Assembly (NCBI RefSeq): GCF_910594005.1
Contig: NC_057815.1
Span: 80,027,552 to 80,091,551, forward strand
DNA from: Cervus elaphus
Lineage: Eukaryota > Chordata > Mammalia > Artiodactyla > Cervidae
Reading direction: 5' to 3'
Length of the DNA stretch: 64,000 bases
The translations under genes were made by a program, and so were the position numbers. The stretch's first letter is position 1. Each line of letters begins with the position of its first letter. Positions 11,442-23,335 of this stretch are shown here, piece by piece. The notes under the pieces were generated by a model that was not told the DNA's origin, ran no database searches, and was given only the letters and a program-made list of their open reading frames with translations.

Positions 11442-12734
11442 AGGGTGAGGTGAGTGAGCCGCCAAGGGCATGGCCCTGAGTGATACCTCACTCCCCTCAC
11501 CCTCTTCCTTGCCCTGTCGTGCCTATGGGTGAGCTGTGCCCAGAGGGTCCTGGAGAGCCATGGAACTCACCCTAAGATCCCTCTCCCTCTTGACCATGGC
11601 CTCTGGAAAAACCAGGTCAACATCTATCCCTGCCAATGCCCAAACAGCCTCTCATAATTATTTGTATGATTTAGTTTGCATATAATCATAGGCTCCAAAA
11701 AACGTGTTCTTGCCCTTAAGTACACCTCACCTTAATTTTGGGGGGTAAATATGAGATTTCTCTCATCATCAGTGTTCTGGTTTCACTTTAGCTGGCCACC
11801 ACACACCAGCAACACCTCCAGTTTCTTGCTTCTCTCCTCATTTGTTACAGAACTTTCTTCAACTTTGCTGGCTCTTCTGGATGCATGCCGAGTTCTGTGT
11901 TTTATTGAAGGCATCTGTGACAACAGTTGTTTCTAGCAAATACTAGGATTAAGGGACTGCTTGGGACTGCCTTGGCCATGCAGGAACTAGAGTTTATGTC
12001 CATTTAGCTGAGCCTGGGAGAATAGGTGAAGGAATTTGTTTTCCCCTTCTTCCCAAGGTTGGGGGCAAAAATCCAGCAAGGACTCTGACGTGTGTCTGTA
12101 TTATTATGAACTAAGCTGCCTCAAACCCTGTTACAACCTGCTCGTGACCTCATCTGCGTAAATCCTCCGTGTAAAGCCTTTTACGCTTGTCGTTGAATTC
12201 TAAATACTCCTCTGGAACGGGTTCAGCATTATTCCCCAGGTGCCGCTGGGGAAGACCACATCAGCTGCCGCCGTCATTTTGGAGAACTCTGCTACTTGCT
12301 GGCCACTGGAGTCCACCACTGTGGTAGCTGTGTGGCCACTTTCATTGTAAAATATCTGCAGGCAAATGTGGTGGGTGAACATGGTTATCCCATGCAGTGT
12401 TCTGAGATCATTTTAAAAAATCTCAGCCAGCAGGATAATCGATTCCTTTCACGATTCAGAAAAAGTCCCCAAGATACCCCCAAAGGTCAGTATCAACTTT
12501 GCAGATGAGAGAGTTGTACAAAGGGGCCATATGTTGGTCCTGCCTGGCATCTTGGAGATAGTGCAGGACAGGGATTTGAGATCTGGATTTGAGATCAGAG
12601 ATTGCCATGGGCAAGCTGTCTGACCGGGGGCCAACTGCTCACTGTTGCCGTCTACAAAATAATGCAATGGTCTCCTGTGAAGGTTGCTTCCTATGTTAAA
12701 ATTCCGACATGGCCAAGGAAGCCTGGTCTAGGGC

Positions 12735-12882
12735 TGTGCTTCTCCAGGTGTGTGCAAATCACCCAGGGATCTTGTTAAACCACAGCAGCTGATTCAGTGG
12801 GTGTGCGTTGGGGCCTGAATGTCTGACAAGCTCCCAAGTGATGCTGATTCTGCTGATTCTCGTCTTGAGTTAAGTAGCCAGG
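12735..12882. repeat. MER5A-like hAT-Charlie relic
   Basis: Degenerate match to the MER5A pattern: a TGTGCTTCTCCAGGTGTGTG-like head, ATCACCCAGGGATCTTGTTA, CAGCTGATTCAGTGGGTGTG and AAGTGATGCTGATTCTGCTG. Identified from memory of the family. Confidence 0.65.
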
Positions 12883-12889
12883 CGCTAGA

Positions 12890-13130
12890 GTCTGACCAGG
12901 GTCTCAACCTTATCCATATTGACACTTGGGACTGGATAGTTCTTTGTCGTAGGAAGCTGTCCCGCGTGCTGTAGAATGTTTAACAGCATCCCTGACCTCC
13001 ATCTGCTAGATGCTTGTGGTACCCTTCACACCTCCCCACAGCATAGCAGCCAAAAATACCTGGAGACATTGCTGAATGTCTCCCTTGGGAGGAGATGGGG
13101 GCAAGATCACCCTTGGCTGAGAACATTAGT
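12890..13130. repeat. MER20-like hAT-Charlie relic
   Basis: The order of conserved words fits MER20: CTCAACCTTATCCATATTGA, GGATAGTTCTTTGTCGTAGG, AACAGCATCCCTGACCTCCA, AGCCAAAAATACCTGGAGAC and a closing TTGGCTGAGAACA terminus. It lies immediately after the MER5A-like piece. Confidence 0.75.
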
Positions 13131-13379
13131 TTTTGCTAGACTGGTGTTGTCAAGGCTGGCTGTATATCAGGATAGCCTGGAGTTCTTCTCTTTGAAATTC
13201 TGCAAAAGTACTCATCCTAGACTTGAGTCCTGATGCTATTGCCCTTTCATAACTGTGGGACTGGAGACAAGTTCCTTCTCTGGCCTCTGAACTAGAAACT
13301 CTTTACTTCTAAAATAGGGTTCATAATGATGCCTACTTCTGAGAGTTGTTGGGGAGATCAGATGAGGTAGTCATCTGAT

Positions 13380-13530
13380 CATGACTAGTCATCCCTTGGT
13401 ATCTGAAGGAAACTGGTGCAGGAGGTCTCTCTTCCCTGGACTGAAATCCAAGGATGCTCAAGTCTTTACACTTGGTCCTCTGTATCTGAGGGCTCAGAAC
13501 CCACAGATCCCTAAGGCTGACTATATGAAG
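13380..13530. repeat. MER2/Tigger-like DNA transposon relic
   Basis: The terminus TCATCCCTTGGTATCTGAAG, the internal AAGGATGCTCAAGTCTTTAC and the inverted end near CTGTATCTGAGGGCTCAG fit an internally deleted Tigger-derived element. Diverged. Confidence 0.55.
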
Positions 13531-13729
13531 TGCTGTGCAGGTGTCAGTGGTGAGTGGTATACTACAGACCTCTGAAGTTTTATTCTACTGGTTCGATGAT
13601 TTTTCCCAGGACTGGATTCATCTTCCTACAGGCCTCCCTGAGTGACCATCACGCTCTTTCCTCATTATTCCTCTGGCCCTGGCAGTTAGGAACTATACTT
13701 GTTTTTCTGTAGTCACTCTTTAAGGCAAG

Positions 13730-13860
13730 GGGCCTCAAACTGGCAGCCCAGGAGCCAGACTTTGGCATCAGAAATGTCCTGTTTGGTTTGAGTCCTGTTT
13801 TGGAAAAAAAAAAAAAAGATTATTTGCCCCAGTATTTAAAAATTGGAAGATTTGACATGT
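13730..13860. repeat. Possible hAT relic
   Basis: CTCAAACTGGCAGCCCAGGA followed by a gap and an A14 run resembles the terminus of a hAT-type element. Weak. Confidence 0.3.
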
Positions 13861-15614
13861 AAACTCGGGCTTCCAGCTTTTCTTTAGGAAACAGAAAGAA
13901 GACGGAGGGTTCTCTTTAGTCTGCTGTGGTCCCTACCTGGCCTTCTAAGCATGGGTGTGTTCTCTGCCTTGGGCCACCATAGGCATTGAGTTGTTTGCCA
14001 TCAGAGCTTTAGGCCTTCCTGTGTTTTTCTGTAATCGTGACCAAATTCCTGTTCCTTTTTTCTCTTTTCTTCATTATTGGTAAGACCACATCTGGCTCTT
14101 CTCTGCACTCTGGATAGTGGGTGCTTACTGATATGTACTAAAATGTAATATTTGGTCCCATCCTTGCCAGATTTTAAAAGGGTACCTGTTGAGCTTTAGC
14201 TATGAAAACTTGTTTTTTTCCTTCCCCAAATTTCCTTCTCAGTGTCCAGCGCCCATATTCTTTAGAGAAACAGACAAGAAAAAAGAAAGCATGTATTTTT
14301 TGGTTGACCTTTCATGAGCTTTGCTTTGTAAATGGAGAAGGCGATTTAATCTTTCTGCCTCCGTCTTGTCTCAACCGTCCATCTTCAATTACAGCCGTTA
14401 GTGTAATAGCGCATTTATGGCATTACTTTTGAATATTTCCTGTGAGCCCCTGAGCCTCTTGGGGGCAGATATTCCATTCTTCCTTGTCCTGAACGGTTCT
14501 TTCCTACTCAGATCCCGTGCACAACGGACCTTCTAACATGTGGTTGTTACATGAACTTGAATCGAACTCATGACCTCCCTGAAGTGATCAGATCCCAGGA
14601 GCCCCTCCAGGCTCCTGACTGTCCAGCGCTCTCTGCACTTGGCCCCATGACATGGGGCCCTTTCCCTTTGTCTCCTTTTCTTAGGAGAAAGCACTCCATC
14701 TTGTTCCTGCAACGGGAGAGTGAAGCTAATTTTTAATAAATCACACATGTTATTCTAGAGCACATTTCCCCACACTGAAAACTCCTGCTGGGTGCCAGAC
14801 AGTAGCTCTGACCACTCTGTCACCCGCCGGGTCCTATGTACGGTCCATGTCAGCAGTGTCATTGCCGACATCATGCATGGTCAGTCTCTGCGACCACTGG
14901 TGTCTAGACTTTTCAGTTTATCATCTGGGAGGCACTGCAGAATCACTCTGGATGGCATTTATGGGCCACACCCAAACACTCCAAGAAACTTGGACACTTA
15001 AAGTGGGGCTTTGAGAGGAGTAAATAAGAGGTGTGGTTATTCCCCACAGTTTTGTTTGACTTGTATCACAGGAGGGGATTTTTCTGATGATTATATCGTG
15101 GTTGGCAGCCTGGGTGACGATGCTGCTGGAATGAAATCATTACTTCTAGATGCATCGGGATTGTCAGTGCTCTGAGTTCTGGGGACATTTTGCCAATCTT
15201 GTGAAGCAGAGAGGAGCAGGCGCTTGCATCCTGTTTGTGCCAATATTTACTCTTGCACAAATTTGGACTCCCAGACTCTTCCGTCTGCGTCTGATTTCCA
15301 GCGGAGGACTGAGAAAGTTGTCTCATTCTTCCTGTTGAACTTTTTCCATAGCCCAAACTTGACTCCTAACATTTTCTTGTTTGTGAGAATGTCTGTCTCC
15401 CGCTGGTTTTTGTCTCCTACAAGTTGCAAAGGTGGGTCTTAATCCAAATAAGTGTGCCATGTCCCGCCGCCGGCGCCTTCCTCTGCTGCGCTTGTGGGTT
15501 CCACGGACCAGCAGGCAGACCCAGGACTTCTTGCCCACGTGGCCCAGGTCCAGTGATGCTAAGGTGGACCCCAGTTCAAGCAGAAGGAAGGGTATTTTTC
15601 TGGTCCCTTGTGTA

Positions 15615-15828
15615 TGCTTGGCTCAAAAATGGTGAAGAATCTGCCTGCAATGCAGGAGACCCAGATTCGATCCCTGGGTCGGGAAGATCCCTTGGAGAAT
15701 GGAAAAACTACCCACTCCAGTATTCTTGCCTGGAGAATCCTATGGACAGAGGAGACTGGCGGGCTGTGATTCATGGGGTTGTGAAGAGTGGGACATGACT
15801 GACCAACTAACACTTTCACTTTCAGAAA
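15615..15828 (+). repeat. Bov-tA-type SINE
   Basis: Sense SINE lacking the first bases of the head. It contains AAGAATCTGCCTGCAATGCA, ATTCGATCCCTGGGTCGGGA and a CACTTTCACTTTC tail. Confidence 0.92.
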
Positions 15829-16904
15829 TGGAAGGGTTGTTCCACTTGCTGGCCTGGGAGTCCACATTTCATTCCAATATTCACCCTTATTTCCTGGGCA
15901 ATCTTTTATGTGCGCAGCACCGTGCTTATAGCAGGATACGACAGTGAGCAAGTCCAGCCAGCTCTCACACGTCTTTAAAGAACTTACGTGCTCTCAGGGC
16001 CAGTCAGACTGTGAACAAGTCAACAAGCACAAATGACTTCAGCTCTCTTGAAGGGACTATGAAGAAACAAAACCTCCTTCCTCTAAGGGACAGAGCTCAC
16101 GGGCTGCCTGAACCGGGTAAGAAGCTGTCGGTGATGGTTGAGAAGGGAAGTGTGGGAGGTGGTCCTGTGGCAGACCTGTCGTTAAAACCGAGGGTTGGGA
16201 GTTCAGGACATGGAATCAGGTGGGATTTGACTTTTGGTCCCACTTAACTAGTCTTCTGACTTTGGGCAAGTTAATTCCCAGGCTTCAGTTTCTTCCTCTG
16301 CAAAATGAAAATAACAAAACCTACCTCATTGGTTTAGGGCAGAAATGGACTGAGATGATAGCTGCTCATAGAGGCTCAGCATTACCCGACCATCCGGGCC
16401 AGCCTCTGATGATGGTTAGTATATTCCTGCCAGCACCAACAAGAGGAAAATCGTCATGGAAAGCGATTGATCTGGAAAGTGGTCCCACTCTTCTTCAAAA
16501 CATATGGGCACCAGGTAGTTCAGATCTGGTTTCCTAGGTTGGCTTAGCAGGCTCTGTTTGCTATGTGTTTCTTTTAGTGAAATCTCAGGGGCTGCTGACT
16601 GGCCCTGTTTGAAGAGTGTATCTGGGTGTGTATGTAATGTGGAGGGGAGGAGAGGGTGCTTGTGGCTCCACTGAGGAATCAGTGATAGAGTAAGGGTGAG
16701 ATAAGAGAGAGCTGGTTAGTTAAGAGGCTGACCAATTAGATGATATGGCAAGTGGGAGATGACAGAAGGCTGAAGGCTGGTTCTGCGTTTGCACTGTGTC
16801 AGGGTCTAATCCCCATCCTGGTCTGTCAAAGGTGCCTAGTTATGTGGGCCTCACAGGGTAGGGGTTGAATACATGGCTGGCAATGCTGAGAGGTTAGCAT
16901 CCAG

Positions 16905-17107
16905 TGAAGTTGCTCAGTCGTGTCTGACTCTCTGTGATCCCATGGACTGTAGCCTACCAGGCTCCTCCATCCATGGAATTTTCCAGGCAAGAGTACTGGA
17001 GTGGATTGCCATTTCCTTCTCCAGGGGATCTTCCCGACCTGGAGACTGAACCCAGGTCTCCTGCATTGCAGGCAGACGCTTTACTGTCCGAGCTACCAGG
17101 GTGGCTA
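16905..17107 (-). repeat. Bov-tA-type SINE, antisense
   Basis: Reads from GTTGCTCAGTCGTGTCTGAC to AGCTACCAGGGTGGCT, the reverse complement of the SINE body and tRNA head. Confidence 0.92.
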
Positions 17108-17307
17108 GCATGGCCATCAGCCAAGTCCATGGCCGTCAGCGAGTCTCTTACTTATAGATCTTAGGAAGGAAGTTACTTATCCAAGGCCACAGTGGCTGGG
17201 TAGTGCTGGCTTACATTATACTCTGATTAGGCTCTGGGTAAAAAGTGTGAGAAGGCTGATGGTCATAGCTATGATGGGATAAAATAAAGGTCACAGACCC
17301 ATATGCA

Positions 17308-17515
17308 TGCCAAGTTGCTTTAGTCAAGTCCGACTTTGTGACACTATGGACTATAACCCACCAGGCTCCTCTGTCCATGGGATTGTCCAGGCAAGAATAC
17401 TGGAGTGGGTTGCCATTTACTATTCCAGGGGATCTTCCTGACTGACCCATGGATATCCTGCAGCCCCTGTATTGGCAGGCAGATTCTTTTATCACTGCCC
17501 CAGCTGGGAAGGGTT
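17308..17515 (-). repeat. Bov-tA-type SINE, antisense
   Basis: Reverse-oriented SINE with a CCACCAGGCTCCTCTGTCCA core. The head region is diverged (GCCCCAGCTGGGAA). Confidence 0.88.
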
Positions 17516-18577
17516 ATGTGAAGCCCCTGAGGTGTTAGTCTGCCTGGTGAATTAGTTGCCAACTCTTACACAGAGTGATTTAAACATTCTAATAGGTCTG
17601 GATTTGGGGCTTCTCTTGAAAACTTCAGATTTGGGACAGCTGGGCTTTTATCCTAAGATGGCAAAATCCAGATTGAATTGGGCAGTGGATGCCTCCTTTA
17701 ACTTGGGTTGTTTCTGTCCACTCTTTGGGATGTTTCAGGCTCAGCCCTTTGGGACAGTTTGTGATGCATGATGCGAAGATGGAAAGAAATTGATTCTCCC
17801 TTTCATCTTTTCTTACCAGGGTTTATTTTCTGGTCCATGTATCCCTCCACAAGGCAGCTCCTGTTGTAAAATAAATGCTAAATAAATAAATTTGTTTTGA
17901 ATGAGTGAGTGGTAAGTGATAGAGCACTGCCCTGGGGATTAGGAGCCCAGTTTGAATCCCGACTTCTAAGAGCTGAGTGACTTTGAACAAATCGTATAAG
18001 CTATGTTTGTATTTGACTTTTGAGAAGGGGAGCTGATCACCCAGCTGATCACTTTTTTTAAACTTATTTATTTGAAAAAGTAATACATTTTCATGTTTCA
18101 AAATTTAAAAAGTACGTAAGGGTTTATAGAGAAAAGTGCTCCCCACTGTGTTCCTGCCACCCAGCTTCCTTCCTAGGGAAAACCAGGGTTACCAGTTTCT
18201 GGTTTGTCTTTTCAGAGATACTTTATGCTCATTTGGTGAAATAGGCACATACGCTTTTTCATCTTTTTTATGTAGGTGGGAGCCTAACATACACATGATT
18301 CTGTTTAGCCCTTTAACACGCTTCATTCAGAGAGTGCCCTGGCGAGCACCCCAGTCAGTGCATGGTTTGTTGACCCTACTTTCTTAGATCCCAGCATATG
18401 GGACACCGCAGCTGACGGAGCCAGTCCTCGATGCTGAGCGTTTAGGGTCTCCCCGACCCATGGCTGTTCTAAAGAAGGCAGTAGAAAAACTCAGGTTTTA
18501 AAAGCCACTCGACATGCCCAGAGTAACATCCCTGGAAGTAGTGTTGCTGTGTCCGAGGATACAACCTTCGTCATTTT

Positions 18578-18796
18578 GTGTATGTTAGTCGCTTAGTCAT
18601 ATGTAACTGTTTGCAACCCCGTGGACTGTATCCTGCCAGGCTCCTCTGTCCATGGGATTCTCCAGGCAGGAATACTGGAGCAGGTTGCCATTTCCTTCTC
18701 CAGAGGGGAACCCAGGGATCTCCCAACCCAGGGATCGAACCCTGGTCTCCCACATTGCAGCCAGATTCTTTACCATCTGAGCCACCAGGTTGCAAA
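18578..18796 (-). repeat. Bov-tA-type SINE, antisense
   Basis: Runs from GTATGTTAGTCGCTTAGTCA to TCTGAGCCACCAGGTTGC. The promoter-like head reads GGATCGAACCCTGGTCTCCC in reverse. Confidence 0.93.
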
Positions 18797-18984
18797 CTTC
18801 CCTCCATGGCAGTTGCCCCAGACTGTGCTCAGTCAAGCCCCACACCATGACTGGATGTCATCTTTGGGAACCTATGGAGGCTTCGTGGAGAACAATGTTC
18901 TATGAAAATTTAATACTAGCTCCAATCAGGGGGTCTTCTACTATGGCTGAGGCCATGATCTAGGCTGCCTCATTTAATACTAAC

Positions 18985-19112
18985 ATTGAGCTAAATATCA
19001 CATTCGTTTGACAGATGAGGAAACAGAGATTCAGAGAGGTTGAGTCATTTATCCAGGTCACCCAGCTGATACATTGTGGAGGTTGGATTTGAACCCAGGC
19101 TTGTCAGATTTT
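18985..19112 (-). repeat. MIR-like SINE fragment
   Basis: A clear antisense MIR core: GACAGATGAGGAAACAGAGA, AGAGAGGTTGAGTCATTTAT, CAGGTCACCCAGCTGATACA and TTGAACCCAGGCTTGTC. Confidence 0.8.
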
Positions 19113-19344
19113 AATACTAGGATGTTTTCATACAGTAAGGCCGTGTGTAATTTGAGCTATTGGAATCCTCAGCTGATACTTGTTTATAGTTTCTGTGTCT
19201 CCTAGCAAGACTCACTCTCTGACAGGTTCATTTGCACATTCATCAAATATCTGTGGAATTCTTGCATTATACTACACTCTGGGGATGCACTTGAGAACCG
19301 AATAGACATAGTCCCTGCCATTATGGACCTCATGGAAACCATAA

Positions 19345-19545
19345 GAAATATTTCTGTAGTGATTTATTGTGGGGTCCATAGCCCCTGGGATCTAATGCCT
19401 GATGATCTAAGGTGGATCTGATGTAATAATAATAGAAATAAAGTGCACAATAAATGTAATGAACTTGAATCACCCCCAAAGCATCCCCTGCCCCCATCCA
19501 TGGAAAAACTGTCTTCCATGAAACTGGTCCCTGGTGAGGAGGGTG
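19345..19545. repeat. hAT-type DNA transposon relic
   Basis: ATCTAATGCCTGATGATCTA and CTTCCATGAAACTGGTCCCT, with a poly-C-like centre, are landmarks of a common mammalian non-autonomous hAT element. I do not assign a subfamily. Confidence 0.5.
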
Positions 19546-19967
19546 CTCTGTGGGGTGGTGTAAGCTGATTGGGGTGGGGGTGGGTGGGGGGAGGAGTAGG
19601 ACCTCTCTGAGCAAGTGAAGTTTAGATGATAAAGGGTGTGCAGGTTTGAGCCTGGGTAAGTGAGTAGAAACTATTTTGCACAGAGGGCACAGCACATACA
19701 AAGGTCCTGGGGCAGGAGAGAGCAGGTAGTACTAGAGGAAATGTAGGAAAGCTGGTGTGCAGAGTGAAGGGAGGTGAGAATGTGAGGATGAGGTTTGGGG
19801 ATTTGTTCTAAGACCTGTGGGGAGCCTTTGAAAGCATTGAAGTGACAGCTCTGTGAGCATTGCAGGCACTGCGGTGTTGGGTTCTTGTTCAAAGCAGCAT
19901 CTCCATTTCATTCTCTGTAAGATGGGGAAGATGATAGCACACAGGGCTTCCAAGCATTTTCTAAAAA

Positions 19968-20580
19968 TATATTTATTTTTAATTGAAGGATAATTGCTTT
20001 ACAATATTGTGTTGGTTTGTGCCATACATCATCATGCATCAGCCAAAGGTATACATATGTCCCTTCCCTCTTGAATCTCCCTCACACCTCCACCCCATCC
20101 CACTCCTCTAGGTTGTCACAGAGCCCCAGTTTGAGTTCCCGGAGCCATACAGCAAATTCTCATTGGCTATCGATTTTACATATGGTGGTGTGTATATTTC
20201 AATACTACTTTCTCCATTCATTCCACCCTCTCCTTCCCTCCTCCATATCCACAAGTCTGTTCTCTATGTCTGAGTCTCCATTACTGCCCTGCAAACAGGT
20301 TCATTGGCCTCTTTCTAGATTCCATATATATGCGTTAATATATGTTATTTGTTTTTCTCTTCCTGACTTTCTCTGCATAATGGGCTCTAGGTTCATCCAC
20401 CTCATTAGAACTGACTCAAAGGGCATTCATTTTTATGGCTGAGTAATATTCCACTGTATATATGGAGCACTGCTTCTTTATCCATTCATCTGTCACTGGT
20501 CATCTACGTTGTTTCTACGTCCCAGCTATTGTAAATAGTGCTACAATGAGCATTGGGCTACAATGAACATGTGTCTTTTT
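19968..20580 (-). repeat. L1 3' region, antisense
   Basis: Starts with TTTATTTTTAATTGAAGGAT and continues through GGCTGAGTAATATTCCACTG and TGTAAATAGTGCTACAATGA, the reverse of the L1 ORF2-end/3' UTR region. Truncated, with no open ORF2. Confidence 0.85.
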
Positions 20581-20688
20581 CAGGGGCTTTCTAACATTTT
20601 GATGGTAGGAAATACTGATATATTTAGTCCCAGTAAATGTGTAATATGCACGTTTCCCCCAGATGGGTGCACTCTGATATTTCCTATT

Positions 20689-20718
20689 CTAATCTATATC
20701 ACGAAAGATATAGATTAG
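20689..20718. other. Perfect inverted repeat, 12-bp arms
   Basis: Arms CTAATCTATATC (20689-20700) and GATATAGATTAG (20707-20718) are exact reverse complements around an ACGAAA loop. The surrounding sequence is not an obvious transposon end. Confidence 0.95.
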
Positions 20719-21686
20719 GGGTCTATATTCAGGTCAAGCCCCCCTGAATTCATTTTAGAAGCACCATGATAAGGCATGTCAAGGGCCTGTCCCTTTCTTT
20801 GCCCTTAGTCAATATGCCATCATTCTCTGCGGTCATCATGATCAAGACTGCCCTGGCCATAGTTAAGAGAATGGATGGGTGGAGTTGAATGACGGTATCT
20901 AAATCCTGAGGGTGTGGAAGGTCATTGGCTCTTCATCTCTGTGTTCGTGTCCCAGGGGAGGAGCTCCACGCTGGGCTTCCTGCCTTCAGGGGCACCTGGG
21001 TGGGGGTGAGGGGACCTTATCAGATGAGCTGGCAGTGTGGTTTCCCTGGGAACGGGTTTCTCCTGTTTTGTTTTCTGGGCGGCCACATCAGACTGAGTAC
21101 CCAGTTTTGTTTGACTTCTTTGTTGTTTACCCTCAGATTGGCTTTTTCTAGGAAGCCTCAGAGTCATTATAAGCCACCCACTTCTTTAAGTTTTGCCATG
21201 ATCCTACTTCCCTTTTCAGAGCCGAGGGTTGGAGCCTTAGTACAATAGAATTCATTTGCATTTTCCGCTAAGTATACCACCTTCTTCTGCCCATTGGCCC
21301 AGCCCGTAGGCTGCGCCCCCTCCCCGTGCCCTGGCCCTAGAAGCCGGGAGAAGGCAAGACACCACATTCTTCTCCAAGATACACATTGTGGATCCCGAGT
21401 TTCCAAAGAAACCCCGTGCAATGAGCCTGGGGGAGAGCAAGGCCAGTGACAGCATCCAGGAACCCTCTAACTGTCTCATGCTTCGTGGACACAGGACACT
21501 GGCTTTCCAGATAACTGAAAAGCACGCAACACTTAACTACTTAAATCATTCTAGAGGCATATTTTCCTAAGTGTTAACCTCATTGGTCCTTCATGAGCGA
21601 ACATCTACTAAAGCACCATGGTTTCTGTAACTCAGAGACTTCAGGCGAGGAAGGTTTTGTGATGGTGACAGTGATGATGTAGTGGT

Positions 21687-22153
21687 GGCGGTGGGGTTGT
21701 AGCTGAATTGTGTCCCCCTAGAATCCGTATGTTGAGATCCAGCCCCTAGTACCTGAGAATGTGATTGTATTGGGTTGGCCAAAACGTTGGTTCGGATTTT
21801 TCTGTAACATCTTATGGGAAAAAAAAACCCAACAAGCCTTTTTGGCCAACGTAATATTTTAAGATAGGGACTTTGAAGAGGTGACTGAGTTAAAACGAGC
21901 TCATTAGAGTGGACCCTCGTCCAATCTGACTGGCGTCCTTATAAGAAGAGGAAGTTTGGACAGAGAGACACGCGGGATGCAGGCACACGGAGGAAAGTCC
22001 CCATGAGGACACAGGGTGGCCGTCTGCAAGGCAGGGAGAGAGGCCTCAGGAGAGAACCACCTTGCTGAACCGTGGGAAAATAAATGTCTGCTGCTTGAAC
22101 CCACCCCGTCTGTGGTCTTTGGTTAGAGCAGACAGAGCAGGCTAATACGGCAG
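21687..22153 (+). mobile_element. MaLR-type (MLT1-like) solo LTR, interrupted by a mariner MITE
   Basis: The pieces GAATTGTGTCCCCCTAGAAT, GTACCTGAGAATGTGAT, ACTGGCGTCCTTATAAGAAG, GGACAGAGAGACACGCGGGA, AATAAATGTCTGCTGCTTGA and GCAGGCTAATACGG appear in the order of an ERVL-MaLR LTR. No internal retroviral gene adjoins it, so this is a solo LTR. Subfamily uncertain. A palindromic mariner element splits it at about 21770-21854. Confidence 0.65.
21768..21856. mobile_element. Mariner-type MITE hairpin
   Basis: Terminal inverted repeats TTGGGTTGGCCAAAACGTTG and, reversed, AAAAAGGCTTGTTGGGTTTT, close to TA dinucleotides, enclose a short centre (TAACATCTTATGGG). The element folds back on itself over nearly its whole 85 bp. 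It has no transposase. The right TIR carries an internal change (GCC for the expected GTT-like bases). Confidence 0.85.
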
Positions 22154-22495
22154 CAGTGGTGGTGGTGGTAATAAAAATAAGCAATGGGTAGCAGATATCA
22201 AGCCCTTGCTGCATACCAAGCTTGTTTCAAGCCCGCCTTGAAGCATCTCACCCAGCCCCACACCATCGCTACCACCACCAATCCTAACTCACCTGCCTCG
22301 GCTGGAAGTGGCGACACGGAGCCTGGCTCTGGCCCCTTTGGTCCGAACCTCCACGGCATGTGCGGCGGCACCTGCGTAATTCCAGGAACCGTGCCAAGCA
22401 CCTCGTAGATCATCTTGTTCGTCAGCACCACGACTCTCCAGGCTCCCATGTTTTCGATGTAGACCCTGCAGTGCAGGGTGGGCCAGGGACGCAGT

Positions 22496-23335
22496 GAGTA
22501 TATTCATTTGTGGTGGCTGCAGTAACAAATGCCCACAACCTGGGTTTTCTTTGAACAACAGGCGTGGGGACTTCCCTGGCTGGTCTAGTGATTAAAACTT
22601 CAACTTCCAGTTTGGGGGAGAATGGATACGTGTGTATGTATGGCTGAGTCCCTTTGCCACTCCCCTGAAGCTATTACAACATTGTTAATTGGCTACACCC
22701 CAGTACAAAACAAACTGTTTTCCAAAATTAACAGGTAGCATTTCAAAAAAGGCTTAGACTTTCAATGCAGGGGGTACAGGTTTGATCCCTGGTCTGGGAA
22801 CTAAGATCCCACATCTTAAGCCAAAAAACCAAAACATAAAACAGAAGCAATATTGTGACACATTCAATAAAGACTTTAAAAATGGTCCACATTAAAAAAA
22901 AAAAAAAAAAAAGTCTTTAAAAAAAACCCAGAAATGTATTTTTTCACAGTTCTAGAGTCAGAAGTCCAGAATAAATGTATCATAGGATCATACGCCCTCC
23001 AGAGATTCTAGGGGTGAATCTCGTTTTCTTTTTCACAGCATACCAACTTCTAGCTGCATCGGGAGAACCTATTTCTTTCCCCTTTCAGCTGGTGACTGCC
23101 AGAATTCCTTGGCTTGTGGTTGTATCTCTCCTGTCTCCTCCTCCGTCTTCTCATCTTCTCTGTGTGTATCTGTGTCTCCTCTTCTGTCTCCAATTTCCTG
23201 CAGCCCTCTTATCAGAATACGTGTAATCATATTTATGGGCCCATCTGGATAATCCAGGCTAAGCTTCTTCTCTCTAGATCCTTGACTTAATTACATCTTT
23301 TGCCACCCAAGGCAATGGTCTCAGGTTCTGAGGAC
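22496..23335 (-). mobile_element. MaLR-type LTR, antisense, split by a nested SINE/L1 insertion
   Basis: The left part (22496-22565, with GTGGTGGCTGCAGTAACAAA and TTGAACAACAG) and the right part (22927-23335, with TTTTTTCACAGTTCTAGAGT and ACTTAATTACATCTTTTGCC) are successive segments of one antisense LTR. The gap is filled by a younger SINE. Old and diverged, with no retroviral gene attached. Confidence 0.6.
22566..22926 (+). repeat. CHR-type tRNA SINE with an internal L1 fragment
   Basis: The SINE head (GACTTCCCTGGCTGGTCTAG) is separated from its body (TTTGATCCCTGGTCTGGGAA, then ATTCAATAAAGACTTTAAAA and a long poly-A) by about 130 bases of L1 3' UTR (about 22610-22743, with GGAGAATGGATACGTGTGTA and GGCTACACCCCAGTACAAAA). 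Confidence 0.8.

Noticed and set aside
12200..12382. Minus-strand 60-codon frame with protein-like composition
   Set aside because: Short, with no splice sites that extend it and no recognised homologue. It could be an old pseudogene fragment but cannot be supported.
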